Shown one piece after another: positions 41,504 to 51,173 of a stretch of DNA of 64,000 nucleotides (position 1 is its first letter; every line of letters starts with the position of its first letter). The notes beneath the pieces are model-generated. The model saw only the letters and a program-made list of their open reading frames with translations, was not told the DNA's origin and made no database searches. Both the position numbers and the translations under genes were made by a program. This DNA is from Schizophyllum amplum (taxonomy: Eukaryota; Basidiomycota; Agaricomycetes; Agaricales; Schizophyllaceae): positions 1,798,001 through 1,862,000 of the forward strand of contig VDMD01000004.1 of assembly GCA_007026445.1 (NCBI GenBank), in the 5' to 3' direction.

Positions 41504-42863
41504 ATGAAGTCGGAAGGCAACTACAGTCCCTACAGCCCCGAAGAGCCACCAAAGCGAAGGGGGTGGACGGATTCTCTCCTTGATGGCGCGATTTCCGTTG
41601 TACTGCTCCCCTACACGCTGACTGTTTCTCTCATCTCATCCGGAATCGAGACCCTGCGACCCTTTTCCCCCCAGCTCATCCCCCTTCTCGTCTGCACTCT
41701 CCTTATACCCCTCATTGCTTTCTTCTCTGTTATTGCTGGAGTCCTCGTATGGAATAGCCTTGCCGTGGGCTGGGAAACCCCACTGTACTTGCAATACGGG
41801 TAAGCACCGCCGATCATAGTGACGCGGATGCTTATGAGCAGGACCGTTTAGCGATGGCGTCCAACCGTATGCGCAAGCATCCCTCCCACCTCTTGTCACA
41901 TCTCAACCCTATGACATATCCGTCCATCTTGTCGTACCCGCGTCCGAGTCGAACTTGCGCTAGGCAACTTCATGACTGAGTTGACGCTTCTACGTCAAGC
42001 AACGCCAGCGTAGTCGATATCCGAAGACCAGTAAGTTGCGACATTTCTCAAGTTATGAATTGCTATTCAAGTCGCACCTCAGGCGATAGCAACCCCTTCA
42101 CGCTCCTACCTGCCCTTCACCTCGTCCGCGACGACCCATATATCTGTACCATTGCTTGCAGCCTTCACCCCAGGCTTCTCGCATCTTGTTGCATCTATCA
42201 TCGTCGGGCGCAAAGATAACTGGAGATCTATGGGTCTGGCGAGGGCCGCGAGGTCAGTGTTTCTCTGCGACCTTGCGCGGTACCGTGGTGCATCAGGGTG
42301 TCCGGTATGTTATGGCTACTCTCATGGTACGCATCCAGTCTACTGAACTTGCTCGCAAAGCGGTCTTGTTACCCGCTTCCCTTTTGCCCTGTCCTGCGCC
42401 GCGCTGGCGCGTTCTTCATGACATGCATGACTGTATCATGGCGTGCCTCCTCCCCGTCGTATTGTCAGGACCACTCGAGGCGCGCCGCCAACGGCATCGC
42501 AGCGAGAAGCGGTGCCACCTTATACCCCGCCTCGGTTGCCAAAGGTTCCCTCCGACCCGACTCAAGCTCGGACGATGACTTCCCATCTCCGCGACGCAGA
42601 AGATTGAGCAGCAAACCTCGGTGTGTGCCGCATTAAACTGCGTATCTAGCTCGCATACTGACAGAGGTGTAGCGTGAGGTGAAGCGCGAGGCTCCGGTAA
42701 CCACCATCAAAGACGACCGGCAGCGATTTCTATGCCTTTGCGGCGTCGGAGGTCGCAGATTGCAGACACGGGTCGGGGTCGGGAGAGTCAGGATAGGCAA
42801 CTTGTCCTACAGCAGAATAATCTTGTCCCTCACAAACTCGTCCTTGGATATCTGGATACCTGA
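41504..42863 (+). CDS. Seipin-family lipid droplet protein, several apparent frame breaks
   Basis: Seipin organises ER-lipid droplet contact sites. The start is MKSEGNYSPYSPEEPPKRRG in a good context (GCCACCATGA). The first membrane segment is SPQLIPLLVCTLLIPLIAFF. After an intron the lumenal domain reads QPYDISVHLVVPASESNLRL, GNFMTELTLL, ATPSRSYLPFTSSATTHISV and PLLAAFTPGFSHLVASIIVG. Next, RKDNWRSMG, then SGEGREVSV, then FSATLRGTVVHQGVR lie in three successive frames (breaks near 42234 and 42260), together forming a typical seipin stretch. The second membrane region (RFPFALSCAA, then GAFFMTCMTVSW) has another break near 42402. The C-terminal tail is basic and Ser/Asp-rich (SSSDDDFPSPRRRRLSSKPR). 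The 3' end is uncertain because the final frame cannot be fixed. Confidence 0.8.
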
Positions 42864-42911
42864 GCTTCTGGGAGGCGCCCATTGAGCATATGTTATCCCC
42901 ACGGGGTAATG

Positions 42912-42935
42912 ACGGTTGATTTGAATCCGGTTCAA
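42912..42935. repeat. Short inverted repeat
   Basis: The sequence ggttga...tcaacc forms a 24 bp imperfect palindrome with arms GGTTGA/TCAACC around TTTGAATCCGGT. It may be a protein-binding site or chance. Confidence 0.35.
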
Positions 42936-43162
42936 CCTTCAGGTCGGTGCATGAACTGTTGCGTCCTGCCGCGAATTTAAGTACCTCAGACTTCGCCTCA
43001 GCTCTCAGCTCCCGCACTGCCTTTACGTTGTGTCTACCTACCGAAGGAACCTCGAGTATTGCCTCCCGAACGCAGCTTGCTGACGAGCGAGGTCCTCAGT
43101 TTCAGCAGCGTTCTCTAAAGCGAAAGGTAATTTCGGGACATGCATGTGAAACTCCACCCCGC

Positions 43163-43172
43163 ATATATATAT
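43163..43172 (+). promoter_or_regulatory. TATA-like box of lipocalin-like gene B
   Basis: ATATATATAT lies about 85 bp upstream of the ATG at 43253 and is followed by a pyrimidine-rich leader (ctctatcctttctcccattccc) typical of fungal transcription starts. Confidence 0.5.
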
Positions 43173-43252
43173 CGACGAGGTTCATAGCGCTCTTCACCCA
43201 GTCTCTATCCTTTCTCCCATTCCCTGCACCAAACCACGCGATCTGAACAGCA

Positions 43253-44212
43253 ATGGCCGTCCCCGCGAGCTTCACGATCCTCGACATCTCGGGCAAGTTC
43301 ACGATGGTGCGAGGTGCTCGTGCGGGGCGCTGAACACTGATGCGACGATCCTTGCTACGGTGTAGAACAAGAGCCTCTCCGGCGACATGGATAAGATCTT
43401 GACGCTGCAAGGCATCGGCTGGATGAAGAGGTACGTGGCCCCTTCTTACGCACTGTACACGACTGACGCGTCGTACGCTTCATGCAATCGTCATCGGACT
43501 CTCCCCTTCCCCCACTGCTCCTTCTGTACCCTCTGCGCGCGCTTGCCCATCATTCCACTGTCTCCCCGCGGCGAGTAGGAAAGCCATCAAGGCTGGCACG
43601 CTCTATATCACCATCAAGCACTGGAAAGACGAGGACGGCCATGAGCGCATCGAAGCGACACAGACGCTGAGCGGCCTCACCGAGACGAAGGTGTGCACAC
43701 TCTCCTCATCTCCAGCCTATCACACGTACAATCAACCCGTCCCCTTTGAACAACATGTCTGCATGCCTTCTTCCCCTTCCTACCGCTCCCCTCGACCGCG
43801 CCATTCACATCCGCCCACCCCACAGGAAGAGCGCACCCTTGACTGGATTGAGCGCAAGAAGAACGACGGCTTCTTCGGGCCCGTCGTAGGAAAGAGCCGT
43901 CGCGTCAAGGCCGAGGATATTGACGTCGATTGCCCGCACCTCGTCCAGGGCTGGACAGCAGACACGCTGGAGCACGGGCTCATCGAGAGCTACGTCGACA
44001 CCGCGCCCGAGGCTAGCTCACAGTGGACGGCGGTACAAACGTGGGGCGTGGAGGAGATCAATGGCGAGCGGCGCCATGTCCGCCACATTCGCCTTACTAC
44101 GCCGAAGGGGGACGATGAGCAGATCAAGATGGTATATGATTACAGTGCGTGAGGATTCGTTCTCTGTGCTGGTGCGAGGCTGACAGTGTCTGCTATAGCT
44201 GGGCCTATCTGA
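43253..44212 (+). CDS. Lipocalin-like small protein, paralogue B (uncharacterised family)
   Basis: A paralogue of the minus-strand gene at 39549-40431. Exons read MAVPASFTILDISGKFTM, NKSLSGDMDKILTLQGIGWM, RKAIKAGTLYITIKHWKDED, GHERIEATQTLSGLTETK, EERTLDWIERKKNDGFFGPV, GWTADTLEHGLIESYVDTAP, WTAVQTWGVEEINGERRHVR and MVYDYTGPI. The frames are intact with four short introns. The alternation of hydrophobic residues in ITIKHW and IEATQT fits beta strands of a small barrel that could bind a hydrophobic ligand; that is inferred. It is cytosolic by prediction (no signal peptide). It keeps the family core better than paralogue A, which has diverged in the middle exons and at the C-terminus. Confidence 0.8.
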
Positions 44213-44418
44213 GGGTTACACGTCGATGCCTGATATGAAGAGGAACTGACTGAAATGTTATCGCAACTAATTATCACGTACCAATCGAATTGCTATTGCT
44301 TGCTTTCTGACTTGGGTCGAAGCAGAGGAACACGAGAATGAGGGGAGAACGCAATCGTGTGCGTAAGTACTCTACATTCGAGATATGATGGCAAGATATA
44401 CAGTCACGGGCCTACTGC

Positions 44419-45923
44419 CTATGACAGACTCGCGCCAACAAACGTCGGGCCACGCAACACCATCCTTCGTCCGGATCCGGTGCACGCTCTTCGTTTTTGG
44501 GTTAACCCACGCTGCCTCTTTGGTGTCGAGGGTCGTGAAGTCGGGCTGTGATAGACGGCGTCAGTCGTACACCCTGAAAACCCCTACGCTATCAATTTAC
44601 CTGTATCGTCTCAAAGATCTTCTTCTTCGGGTTCAGCTGCGAGACCGGCAGCGCGTCTTCCATGCCCTCGAAGTAGATGCGGTCGCCGGGCTTGCTGCCC
44701 TCGGCGGGCGCACGATTTCAATCCCGGCGTCCTTGCCGTCAGGCGAGGTTGCGCAGAGAACCATAGCAAAACTCTTGACTCCGCGCATCGTGGCAGGCTT
44801 GAGATTGCACTGGACGGGCGGAAAGAAGAAGGATTATGGATGATCAGCGCGTATGAAAGGGTACAAAGACAAGCAGACTTACGACGGCGATGAGCCACCT
44901 ATCACGCATTTCCTCAATGGGTATATATTTTACAAGGCCAGAGACAACGGTGCGAGGACCAGTCTCCTCGCCGATGTCGATTTTCTGAGACATCGGATCA
45001 GTATACGGGCCAAATTGCCTGATCAATGCACAGTACCTCGACATACAGGCCGTCAGCGTCTGGGTGTTTGTTCACTGTCGATGTTAGTAAGGGATTGCAC
45101 AATGCCATGAAGATGTCACAGGTACCCTCAACAATCCTCCCTACGCGCAGGTCAATCATGCTCGGTGCAGGCTCAGCGGGCTCCTCAGGCGCGGGTGCAG
45201 CCTTCTTCTCCTTGACCTTCTTCTCTGTGGACTGGCCTGGGGTTATCCCTTCAGCGGAGTTACAAAGAACATTTCACCGGGCGCACTCACCCTCCTTGGG
45301 CTTCTTCTCCTTCTTCTCCTTCTTCTGCGCTGGCTTCTCGTCAGAGGCGGGCTTCTCCGCTGTCCCTGGTGCTGCCGCGACGGGTGCCGGCTCAGACGTC
45401 GATGCGGCAGCTGCCGCAGGCTTCTTCTCCTTCTTCTTCGGGGCCTCCTGCACGCGCTCGGGCGGCGGGGCGTTGTCGAGGTCGAAGGGGACCACGGAGA
45501 AAGCAGGTGCGAGAGGCTCTGCGGCAGCTCGTACAGTGGGGAGGTACTGAATGTGGTCGAAGTGGCGCGTGACGGCGGGCACGGCCCAGTACTGTGCTGG
45601 CTGCAGTTGAGAGAGGACGGGGTGGAGCGCGCCGTAGAGCGCGACGTCTGCGGCAGTGAGGCTGTTTGCGACGACAAATGTGCGGGGAGTGAGGGTCGCG
45701 TTCAGGTCCTGGTAGGGGGTCAGACAAGGCGCTTGTTTGATGTTTGAAGACGCACCTTGAGGTCAGCCTCCTTGCCGACCGCACCCTTGGCGATCTTGTC
45801 GACCCACTGCGTGACCTCAGCCTGGTCCTTCTCCGTCTGTCCGGCATAAGCAGGCGCGTCGACCTTGAGCACAAGATCTTTGAGTGGGGGCTGCAGCGCG
45901 TCTGCGGCTGCGTGGAAAGGCAT
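44419..45923 (-). CDS. tRNA-binding aminoacyl-tRNA synthetase cofactor (Arc1/AIMP1-like)
   Basis: A cytosolic cofactor that binds tRNA and methionyl/glutamyl-tRNA synthetases. From MPFHAAADALQPPLKDLVLK a GST-like N-terminal domain shows VTQWVDKIAKGAVGKEADLK, FVVANSLTAADVALYGALHP and QPAQYWAVPAVTRHFDHIQ. A Lys/Ala/Pro-rich linker (KKKEKKPAAAAA, QKKEKKEKKPKE) follows and would add unspecific tRNA affinity. The C-terminal EMAP-II-type OB fold has MIDLRVGRIVE, KIDIGEETGPRTVVSGLVKY, IPIEEMRDRWLIAVCNLKPA, MRGVKSFAMVLCATSPDGKD and PPEGSKPGDRIYFEG. It ends with LRGPTFVGASLS. The frame upstream of MPFHAA stays open to 46088, but those residues do not resemble the family, so the internal ATG was chosen. 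Confidence 0.9.
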
Positions 45924-46412
45924 CTTGCGCGCGCGGTAGGTGAAGTTTGGCGTGAAGAGTTGGAGGAAACTTGGGTAGAAGAAGGACGGCGGGTAAGCAG
46001 CGACACTTGAGTACGAATGCGCAGACGAAGACAGCAATCGCGGCACTAATCGAGTCAAGATCATCGCGATGAGATTTCTCGCCCACACGTGACTGCCGAG
46101 GTGTCCGCGGAAGGGGTTTGAGAGGGGGAACGACGAGGTGCGGGTCGAGCGCCCTGCACTACGGGACCCCTGTAGGTGCTTGTGCTGTTTCTAGTGTTGA
46201 TGATCTTGTTCAATGTTGGGCAGGGAGTTTAGACGGGCATATACGCACCACGCCGCCGTCCTAAGAGCCAGTCACCCCTGCAAGGAAACAAAAAGGGAAT
46301 GCTTTGAAAACCTGCCAAAAGCGGAACTCGCGATTCCCGGGCCGGTCGCCGACGGTGTTCCCCTGACCTTCCTTGAACCTTCCCATCGCACGGCTGCTGC
46401 CACCTGGCGCGC
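45924..46412. promoter_or_regulatory. Divergent intergenic region, Arc1-like and LCCL genes
   Basis: 489 bp between divergent starts. A CACGTG hexamer lies at about 46085-46090 (cccacacgtgactg). No gene is seen. Confidence 0.35.
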
Positions 46413-48570
46413 ATGGACGCCCCCCACCTACGACAGAGCAGCAGCTCGGGCTCCTCCGTAACTCAACCCATTGGCGATGCCTCCTATCCTCCTATGGCCT
46501 CCAAGGCTACTCTCGGACGATCCAGTCGGAGTGGTAGTCCTTTTGCAGCGCTGGAAGCTGGCAGGCCCTCTCCCTCGGCCCCGCCAAGTCCCCCATCACG
46601 CGTAAAATTACGCTTGGAGCGCTGGCTAGAAAGGGCAGAGGTGCGGCATCCTCGCGCCTATGCGAAGATTCGGACCGTATTACTATATCTACGAGGCCCC
46701 CAGCCGCCTACCATCCTACCAGGTGCGCATCTACCGTCACGGACCGTAGGGAATGTACTGAAATCTCACTACTTTGCGACATCAGATCCAAAGCCGTGGC
46801 TCGACTTCGACCTCACCCGGCGAAATCATCGTCTCTACCTCCCCATCGAATCTACCTGGATTAGAGTATCCCGCCCCTTGACACACCCTCTCCTCTTCGC
46901 GCTCCTCGTCGCCGCATATATAATTGGCTTCGCTTTCTTGACTCGAGAACAATGGTTTCTCACCCCTGCCGACTCGTTCCTCGACTGCTCCTCCACCTTC
47001 TGGCTGGCTAACAGCCGCTGCGGATTGGATGGCGTCGACTGCGCGCCGTTCGACGACATGTCCTACGATATCAGGTGTCCCGCCTCCTGCTCCAACCTTA
47101 TACTGCAGAACCCGCGTACCGTCGGAGATGAAGAGTTGGCGTATAAGCCACTCATAGTAGGTGGCGGCGACGCGAATCATACATACAGAGGAGACTCCTT
47201 TATTTGCGCAGCGGCAGTACAAGCGTGGGTGTACTTGGCTTTCTATTTGTCTCGCGCACTCATCCCTCGCTTCCTTTCAGCGGGCACATAGACGACTCCA
47301 AAGGCGGCTGCGCGCGCCTGTCCCTCACTGGCAACTTCACTGATTTCATCGGTACCACTGCCAACGCACTTGAATCCATTGGCTTTCCCACTATCTTTCC
47401 CTCGTCCTTCCGCTTCGCCGACTCTACATCACTCTCACACTGCGTCGACATCCGATGGCCCGTCCTTGCCTTCAACGCCATCATCTCCTACATCGTCTTC
47501 GCAGTCCTCCGACCGCCCCCCATCGCGCGCTTCTGGTCACTCATCTGCATCGGCTACTGGCACGTCGGCCTGTTCTCGCAGCCCAACGGCTCCCCGCCGT
47601 CGCTTTCAACGCTCTTCGAGACGTTCCTCCCCTGCTTGTTCATCAGCTACGTGCTCTGGCGCGTCGCATTTCGCTGGGTTATCCCCGCGTTCGAGCGTGC
47701 GCCGCTGGAGGGCGGAGTCTGGTTCTGCGGGCCGTTCTGGGTGGGGTTGCTGACGGGGTACACAACGGACAAACTACCGCTGCAGCGTCTGTACGCGCCG
47801 GACCTGGCGAAGCGCTCAGGCGCGGTCGTGACGCTAGTCGTCATCATCCTTGTCGTGGTTGCTGCCGTGATCAACCAGTTGAGGGTGATTAGGAAGACGG
47901 GTTGGGATCTGGCACTACGTTAAGTGGTATGTGATCGGGGCACTGGTGGTCATGGTGCTAGCGTTGCTGCCCGACTTGAATCTGCGCATACATCACTACT
48001 TTTTGGCGCTGGTGCTGCTGCCAGGGACAGCATGGCCGACGAGGCCATCTGCGGTGTATCAGGGGTTCCTGTTGGGACTGTTCTTGAACGGCGCGGCTGC
48101 GTACGGGTTTGATTCGATCTTGCAAACGACCGACGAGGTGAGGAGGGCAGTGGCCTGTCCTGACAGCAAGCTGATACGCTCTCACCAGCTTCGTGACGAC
48201 GCAACCATCGGCTCCGATCTACCCTCCCTCCTTACCAACTCAAGCTCATATAATGCCTCGATTCCGTGGTCAAACCAGACGCTACAGTGGGCCCGATTGC
48301 CGAATAGCGACTGGGATGGTTTCGTCCTGCTTGTCGACGACGTGGAGCGGTACGCCGGGGACGCTCTCAACTTCTCGCTCTCAGTGTTCAACGATACATT
48401 GCCGCATTTCTTCCGCCTCGCGGTACGTCTGACTATGCAGCCGCATTTGACTCGCTCATTAATCCACTCCCTAGCTTTCCTCGAGCGGAATCGTGGGCGA
48501 CTTTACGAACGCGGCCACCCTGTTTCCGAATGGCACATTCGTAGACCCCGAACCTGGCGCCTCTTACTAG
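46413..48570 (+). CDS. LCCL-domain multipass membrane protein
   Basis: A fungal integral membrane protein of unknown function. The start is MDAPHLRQSSSSGSSVTQPI. A cytosolic Ser/Pro-rich N-terminus contains a basic helix (RVKLRLERWLERAEVRHP). The first membrane segment is LLFALLVAAYIIGFAFLTRE. The lumenal LCCL domain has SFLDCSSTFWLANSRCGLDG, YDIRCPASC, DSFICAAAVQA spliced to GHIDDSKGGCARLSLTGNFT, FPSSFRFADSTSLSHCVD, with the paired Cys expected. About seven further helices follow (LAFNAIISYIVFAVLRPPP, VVTLVVIILVVVAAVINQL, VIGALVVMVLALLP). The end is NPxGTF-like (FPNGTFVDPEPGASY) with TAG at 48570. Near 47904 the frame changes between KTGW and IWHYVKWYVIGALVV. Here one extra G in GGG, not a missing base, explains it. 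Confidence 0.85.
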
Positions 48571-49037
48571 CTGGCTGTACTACTGCTGTTGTTTTCCTAC
48601 GGATGTTGGATAATGTTTTCGTGTATTGCACAGCCTACGCTTCCATCTTATTTAACAAGGGGTCCTGGTGCGCTGTGAGAGTGGATCATGACCATCGATA
48701 ACGCTTGACAGAAGACCTCTTCAACGCCTCGCGCGTACAGTGAAGCTAAAGGAGAGTTGCAGGACTGAATAGCTGGTGTCAGTCAAATCACGTGCGTTGT
48801 TGAACTCTGGATCAATTTCAAATTTCGGAGGCAATCAATATCGCAATACCCCGATCAGTCTTGACCACGACGCTCACTATAAAGCAAGCTATTGTGCGCT
48901 TTTCCTCTGACCACCACGACGAACAGTCAGCCTCTATACCTGAGCAGGCGTTGTCTCGCGATCTCTGCCTGTAGTGATCTGACGTTCGTATAACGAACGC
49001 TTGGAACCGCCAGCACATACGCGCTTGTGTCATAATC
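48571..49037. other. Intergenic, no gene recognised
   Basis: 467 bp tandem gap. It contains a CACTATAAAG TATA-like element (about 48875-48884), about 155 bp upstream of the next ATG. Confidence 0.4.
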
Positions 49038-50099
49038 ATGGCCGCGTCCTGGCCAGCTTTCCAGAACTCGCACTGTACGTGGCACGGTCATACATTGCCA
49101 CTGCTGCTAACCATCGCCCAGTGTTCAAGCTCTCACGAAACACGCACAAGTTCTACTGCACGAAATGCTCTCCTCCCGGCCAAGGCAAGGCGCGCCACAT
49201 GACTGGCGCTGAGGCTATCGAACATGAACTCTCCGACCCCGTCCACACTCAGCTCGTCCAGGGGCTGAACAATCCCGAATTGCCGCAGCCCTCCTCCTCT
49301 AAGCCCGACCCCCACGCCCTCACCGCTGCGCGTCTGGAGTCTCTCGGCAACTCGTACACTCATGGCACCGTCTTCTACTATACCGAGGACGTCAACTACC
49401 AGGTCGCATTCTGGAATCGCAGCATCGCTGGTGCGGAGCATGGCGTTGATCTGCGCTACCAGGACTTCTTCGACAGCCTCGCTGCCTATAAAGCGCGATA
49501 CAGCGGGTGGGAGGAGCCGGACGAGTACGAGGATGTGGACGATTTCGGGGTCGTCATTGGTCCCACCTTGCCCGGCGCTGAAGTCCGGAAGGTGAAGCGC
49601 GCGGCGCCGGACTGGGGCTCGTCCGGGAGCGATGCGGACTGGCCCGAGGCGGCTGTGCCCGTGCAGGAGCCCGAGAACGCAAGGGGCGCGCAAGCGCCGG
49701 GGTGGGAGACCACGCCAGCTGGGTGGGCGGAAAATCGGCCAAACCTGTGGGACGAGTACGGCCTCGCGGAGTGGGATGCGGCGGCGCCGGCGGGCTGGGA
49801 GGAAGAGGCCCCAGTCAATTTATGGGAGGGATATGATGCCGCGGCTGCGCCAGCTGACCGACCACGGGACAAGCGCGGCGGCAAAGGGGCAAGGGCGCAG
49901 GGTGTGCAGACCGTCGAGGTCAATCCGGCAGACAAGGCGCCGGGCGGCGCAGAACAAGAAGGTGCAGCCGACACAGCCTCATGTGACCTTCGCGAAGGAG
50001 AAGACGAAGGGGACGCAGCAAGGGAAGACGACATCGCAAGTCCCACCTCCGAAGCCATCGTCCAGGCCAAGGTGGTTCACGGAGGAGGTGCAGATCTGA
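49038..50099 (+). CDS. Tryptophan/GW-rich acidic protein, hypothetical
   Basis: I do not recognise a named family. Exon 1 MAASWPAFQNSH is spliced (donor gtacgt) to FKLSRNTHKFYCTKCSPP, a possible small zinc site (C-x2-C plus later His in EHELSDPVH). A middle domain follows: SYTHGTVFYYTEDVNYQVAF, LRYQDFFDSLAAYKARYSGW. The C-terminal half is acidic and Trp-rich: SGWEEPDEYEDVDDF, DWGSSGSDADWPEA, APGWETTPAGWAENRPNLWD, EYGLAEWDAAAPAGWEEEAP and NLWEGYD. These include an internal repeat of PAGW-x-E-x2-P-x-NLW-x-(E/G)Y. Codon bias suggests that after about 49930 the real frame is the one ending KKVQPTQPHVTFAKE ... RWFTEEVQI at 50099, not the one ending at 50122, so a frame break is likely. Spaced GW/WG motifs recall Argonaute-hook proteins, but this is only a hypothesis. 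Confidence 0.65.
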
Positions 50100-50176
50100 G
50101 CCGGAGGTCGACTATGCTGTAAGTGTATCTTGCCCTCAAACGTTTCCCTGCAACTTATGCGTGATATTTAGCATTT

Positions 50177-50189
50177 CCCGTTGACTTTT
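50177..50189. repeat. Target-site duplication, left copy
   Basis: CCCGTTGACTTTT, identical to 51161-51173, directly abuts the poly(T) tract that marks the 3' end of the minus-strand LINE fragment. Confidence 0.8.
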
Positions 50190-51160
50190 TTTTTTTTTTT
50201 TTGAAATCATTTTATGGACCCAGGGCTACCTATGGTGGTCCTTCCACTTCTTACATGTATCCGTATACCTTCCTTCCATCATAAATCCACTTTGAGCCTT
50301 GGTTCCGAATAGCCTGCGGACGGAGTAAGTCCCCCCGCAGCCCAGCGCGTCCCAGCACTGTTTATCGGCCACCTGCGTCATCTTCGGTATACATCCCCAC
50401 CTGAGCGTTGCACCGTAAGATACTGCGCCGTCGTGTTGCCTTGTGTATGTGGGCCTTGAAGTGCTCGGCCGCGTTCAGCGGTTGTCGCACGAGGAAGAGT
50501 GAATGCGTGGGTGTCGGTGTCGTCGGCGCTATGCCGGCTTTCCGCGCATGGCCGCGCATGTCTTCGCCTGCTCCGAGTCTGGATTATCCCGAGTCGCCTA
50601 GCCTATGGCGTCGGGGGCGAGTAGTGTGGCCCTAGAAATTAGAGGGTGTGCTGATATTAGTTGGGGATAGGGTAAGTTTGACGTCGAGGGACGCGCGGGC
50701 ATGCGCCCGTAGTCGAGCCCCGATTGAACATCTTTACATGCTCACTCCTATTGCGTAGTCACTTCTCCAGGTATGCGGGGCGAAAGACAGATACATCACC
50801 GAATATGTTCACGAGCCGTTTCGTGCTAGCCACATAGTGAAGCAACGCGGTGATCCCCTTCTTCGTGCCGAGCAGGGCCCGTTGATTCCGGGCGTCGCGT
50901 CCAAGAGTGCTGACGAGGCGATGGCGCGGTGCGATGTAGGCAGGGCAGTCAAAGAGGAAGTGGTGTACCGTTTCCGGGACGTGGCGCCCATGCGACTGAC
51001 AGTGGGCGCAATCATCCGATTCCGTCTTCTTGATCCGTTTGAGGAATGCCTGCAGGGGTATGTGCCCGATGCGTAGCTGGACGACGACGTTGTGCTGGTT
51101 TCGTTTGAGGCCCTTGGTGGCCTTCCCAAAGCGGTGAAGGGGAAGGTTGGTTCATACACC
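50190..51160 (-). mobile_element. 5'-truncated non-LTR (LINE) retrotransposon insertion
   Basis: The insertion is bounded by a 13 bp perfect direct repeat (50177-50189 and 51161-51173). The left end is a run of T (to 50202), which is a poly(A) tail for a minus-strand element. Next is a 3' UTR of about 550 bp, then the C-terminal end of a reverse transcriptase ORF (50759 to about 51135). The 5' part of the element is missing, as expected from incomplete target-primed reverse transcription. The perfect duplication implies a fairly recent event. It lies between two plus-strand genes and interrupts neither. Confidence 0.8.
50759..51135 (-). pseudogene. C-terminal fragment of LINE reverse transcriptase ORF
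   Basis: The minus strand reads HRFGKATKGLKRNQHNVVVQ, LRIGHIPLQAFLKRI, then a zinc-knuckle-like CAHCQSHGRHVPETVHHFLF with DCPAY, and RHRLVSTLGRDARNQRALLG, LLHYVASTKRLVNIFGDVSV, ending FRPAYLEK and TGA at 50759. This is the region after the RNase H domain of Agaricomycete LINE ORF2 proteins. The surviving segment has no internal stops, but it lacks the polymerase and endonuclease domains, so it is not functional. Confidence 0.75.
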
Positions 51161-51173
51161 CCCGTTGACTTTT
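51161..51173. repeat. Target-site duplication, right copy
   Basis: CCCGTTGACTTTT, matching 50177-50189 exactly, at the 5'-truncated end of the LINE fragment. Confidence 0.8.

Larger units (their letters stand above)
42864..43252. promoter_or_regulatory. Intergenic upstream of lipocalin-like gene B
   Basis: 389 bp tandem gap. It includes a short inverted repeat (GGTTGATTTGAATCCGGTTCAACC-type, 42912-42935) and the TATA-like box described separately. No coding signal is seen. Confidence 0.4.

Noticed and set aside
42905..42940. Possible tRNA B-box-like GATTCAAATC on the minus strand
   Set aside because: No matching A-box, acceptor stem or anticodon arm can be folded around it.
45392..46006. 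Alternative minus-strand frame over the Arc1-like gene
   Set aside because: It is an Arg/Ser-rich shadow, while the other frame carries GST-like and EMAP-II domains.
48905..48920. 16-mer CTGACCACCACGACGA shared with the leader of glycine-rich gene B (about 52994)
   Set aside because: About one such 16-base match between two places is expected by chance in a window this size, and flanking sequence does not align.
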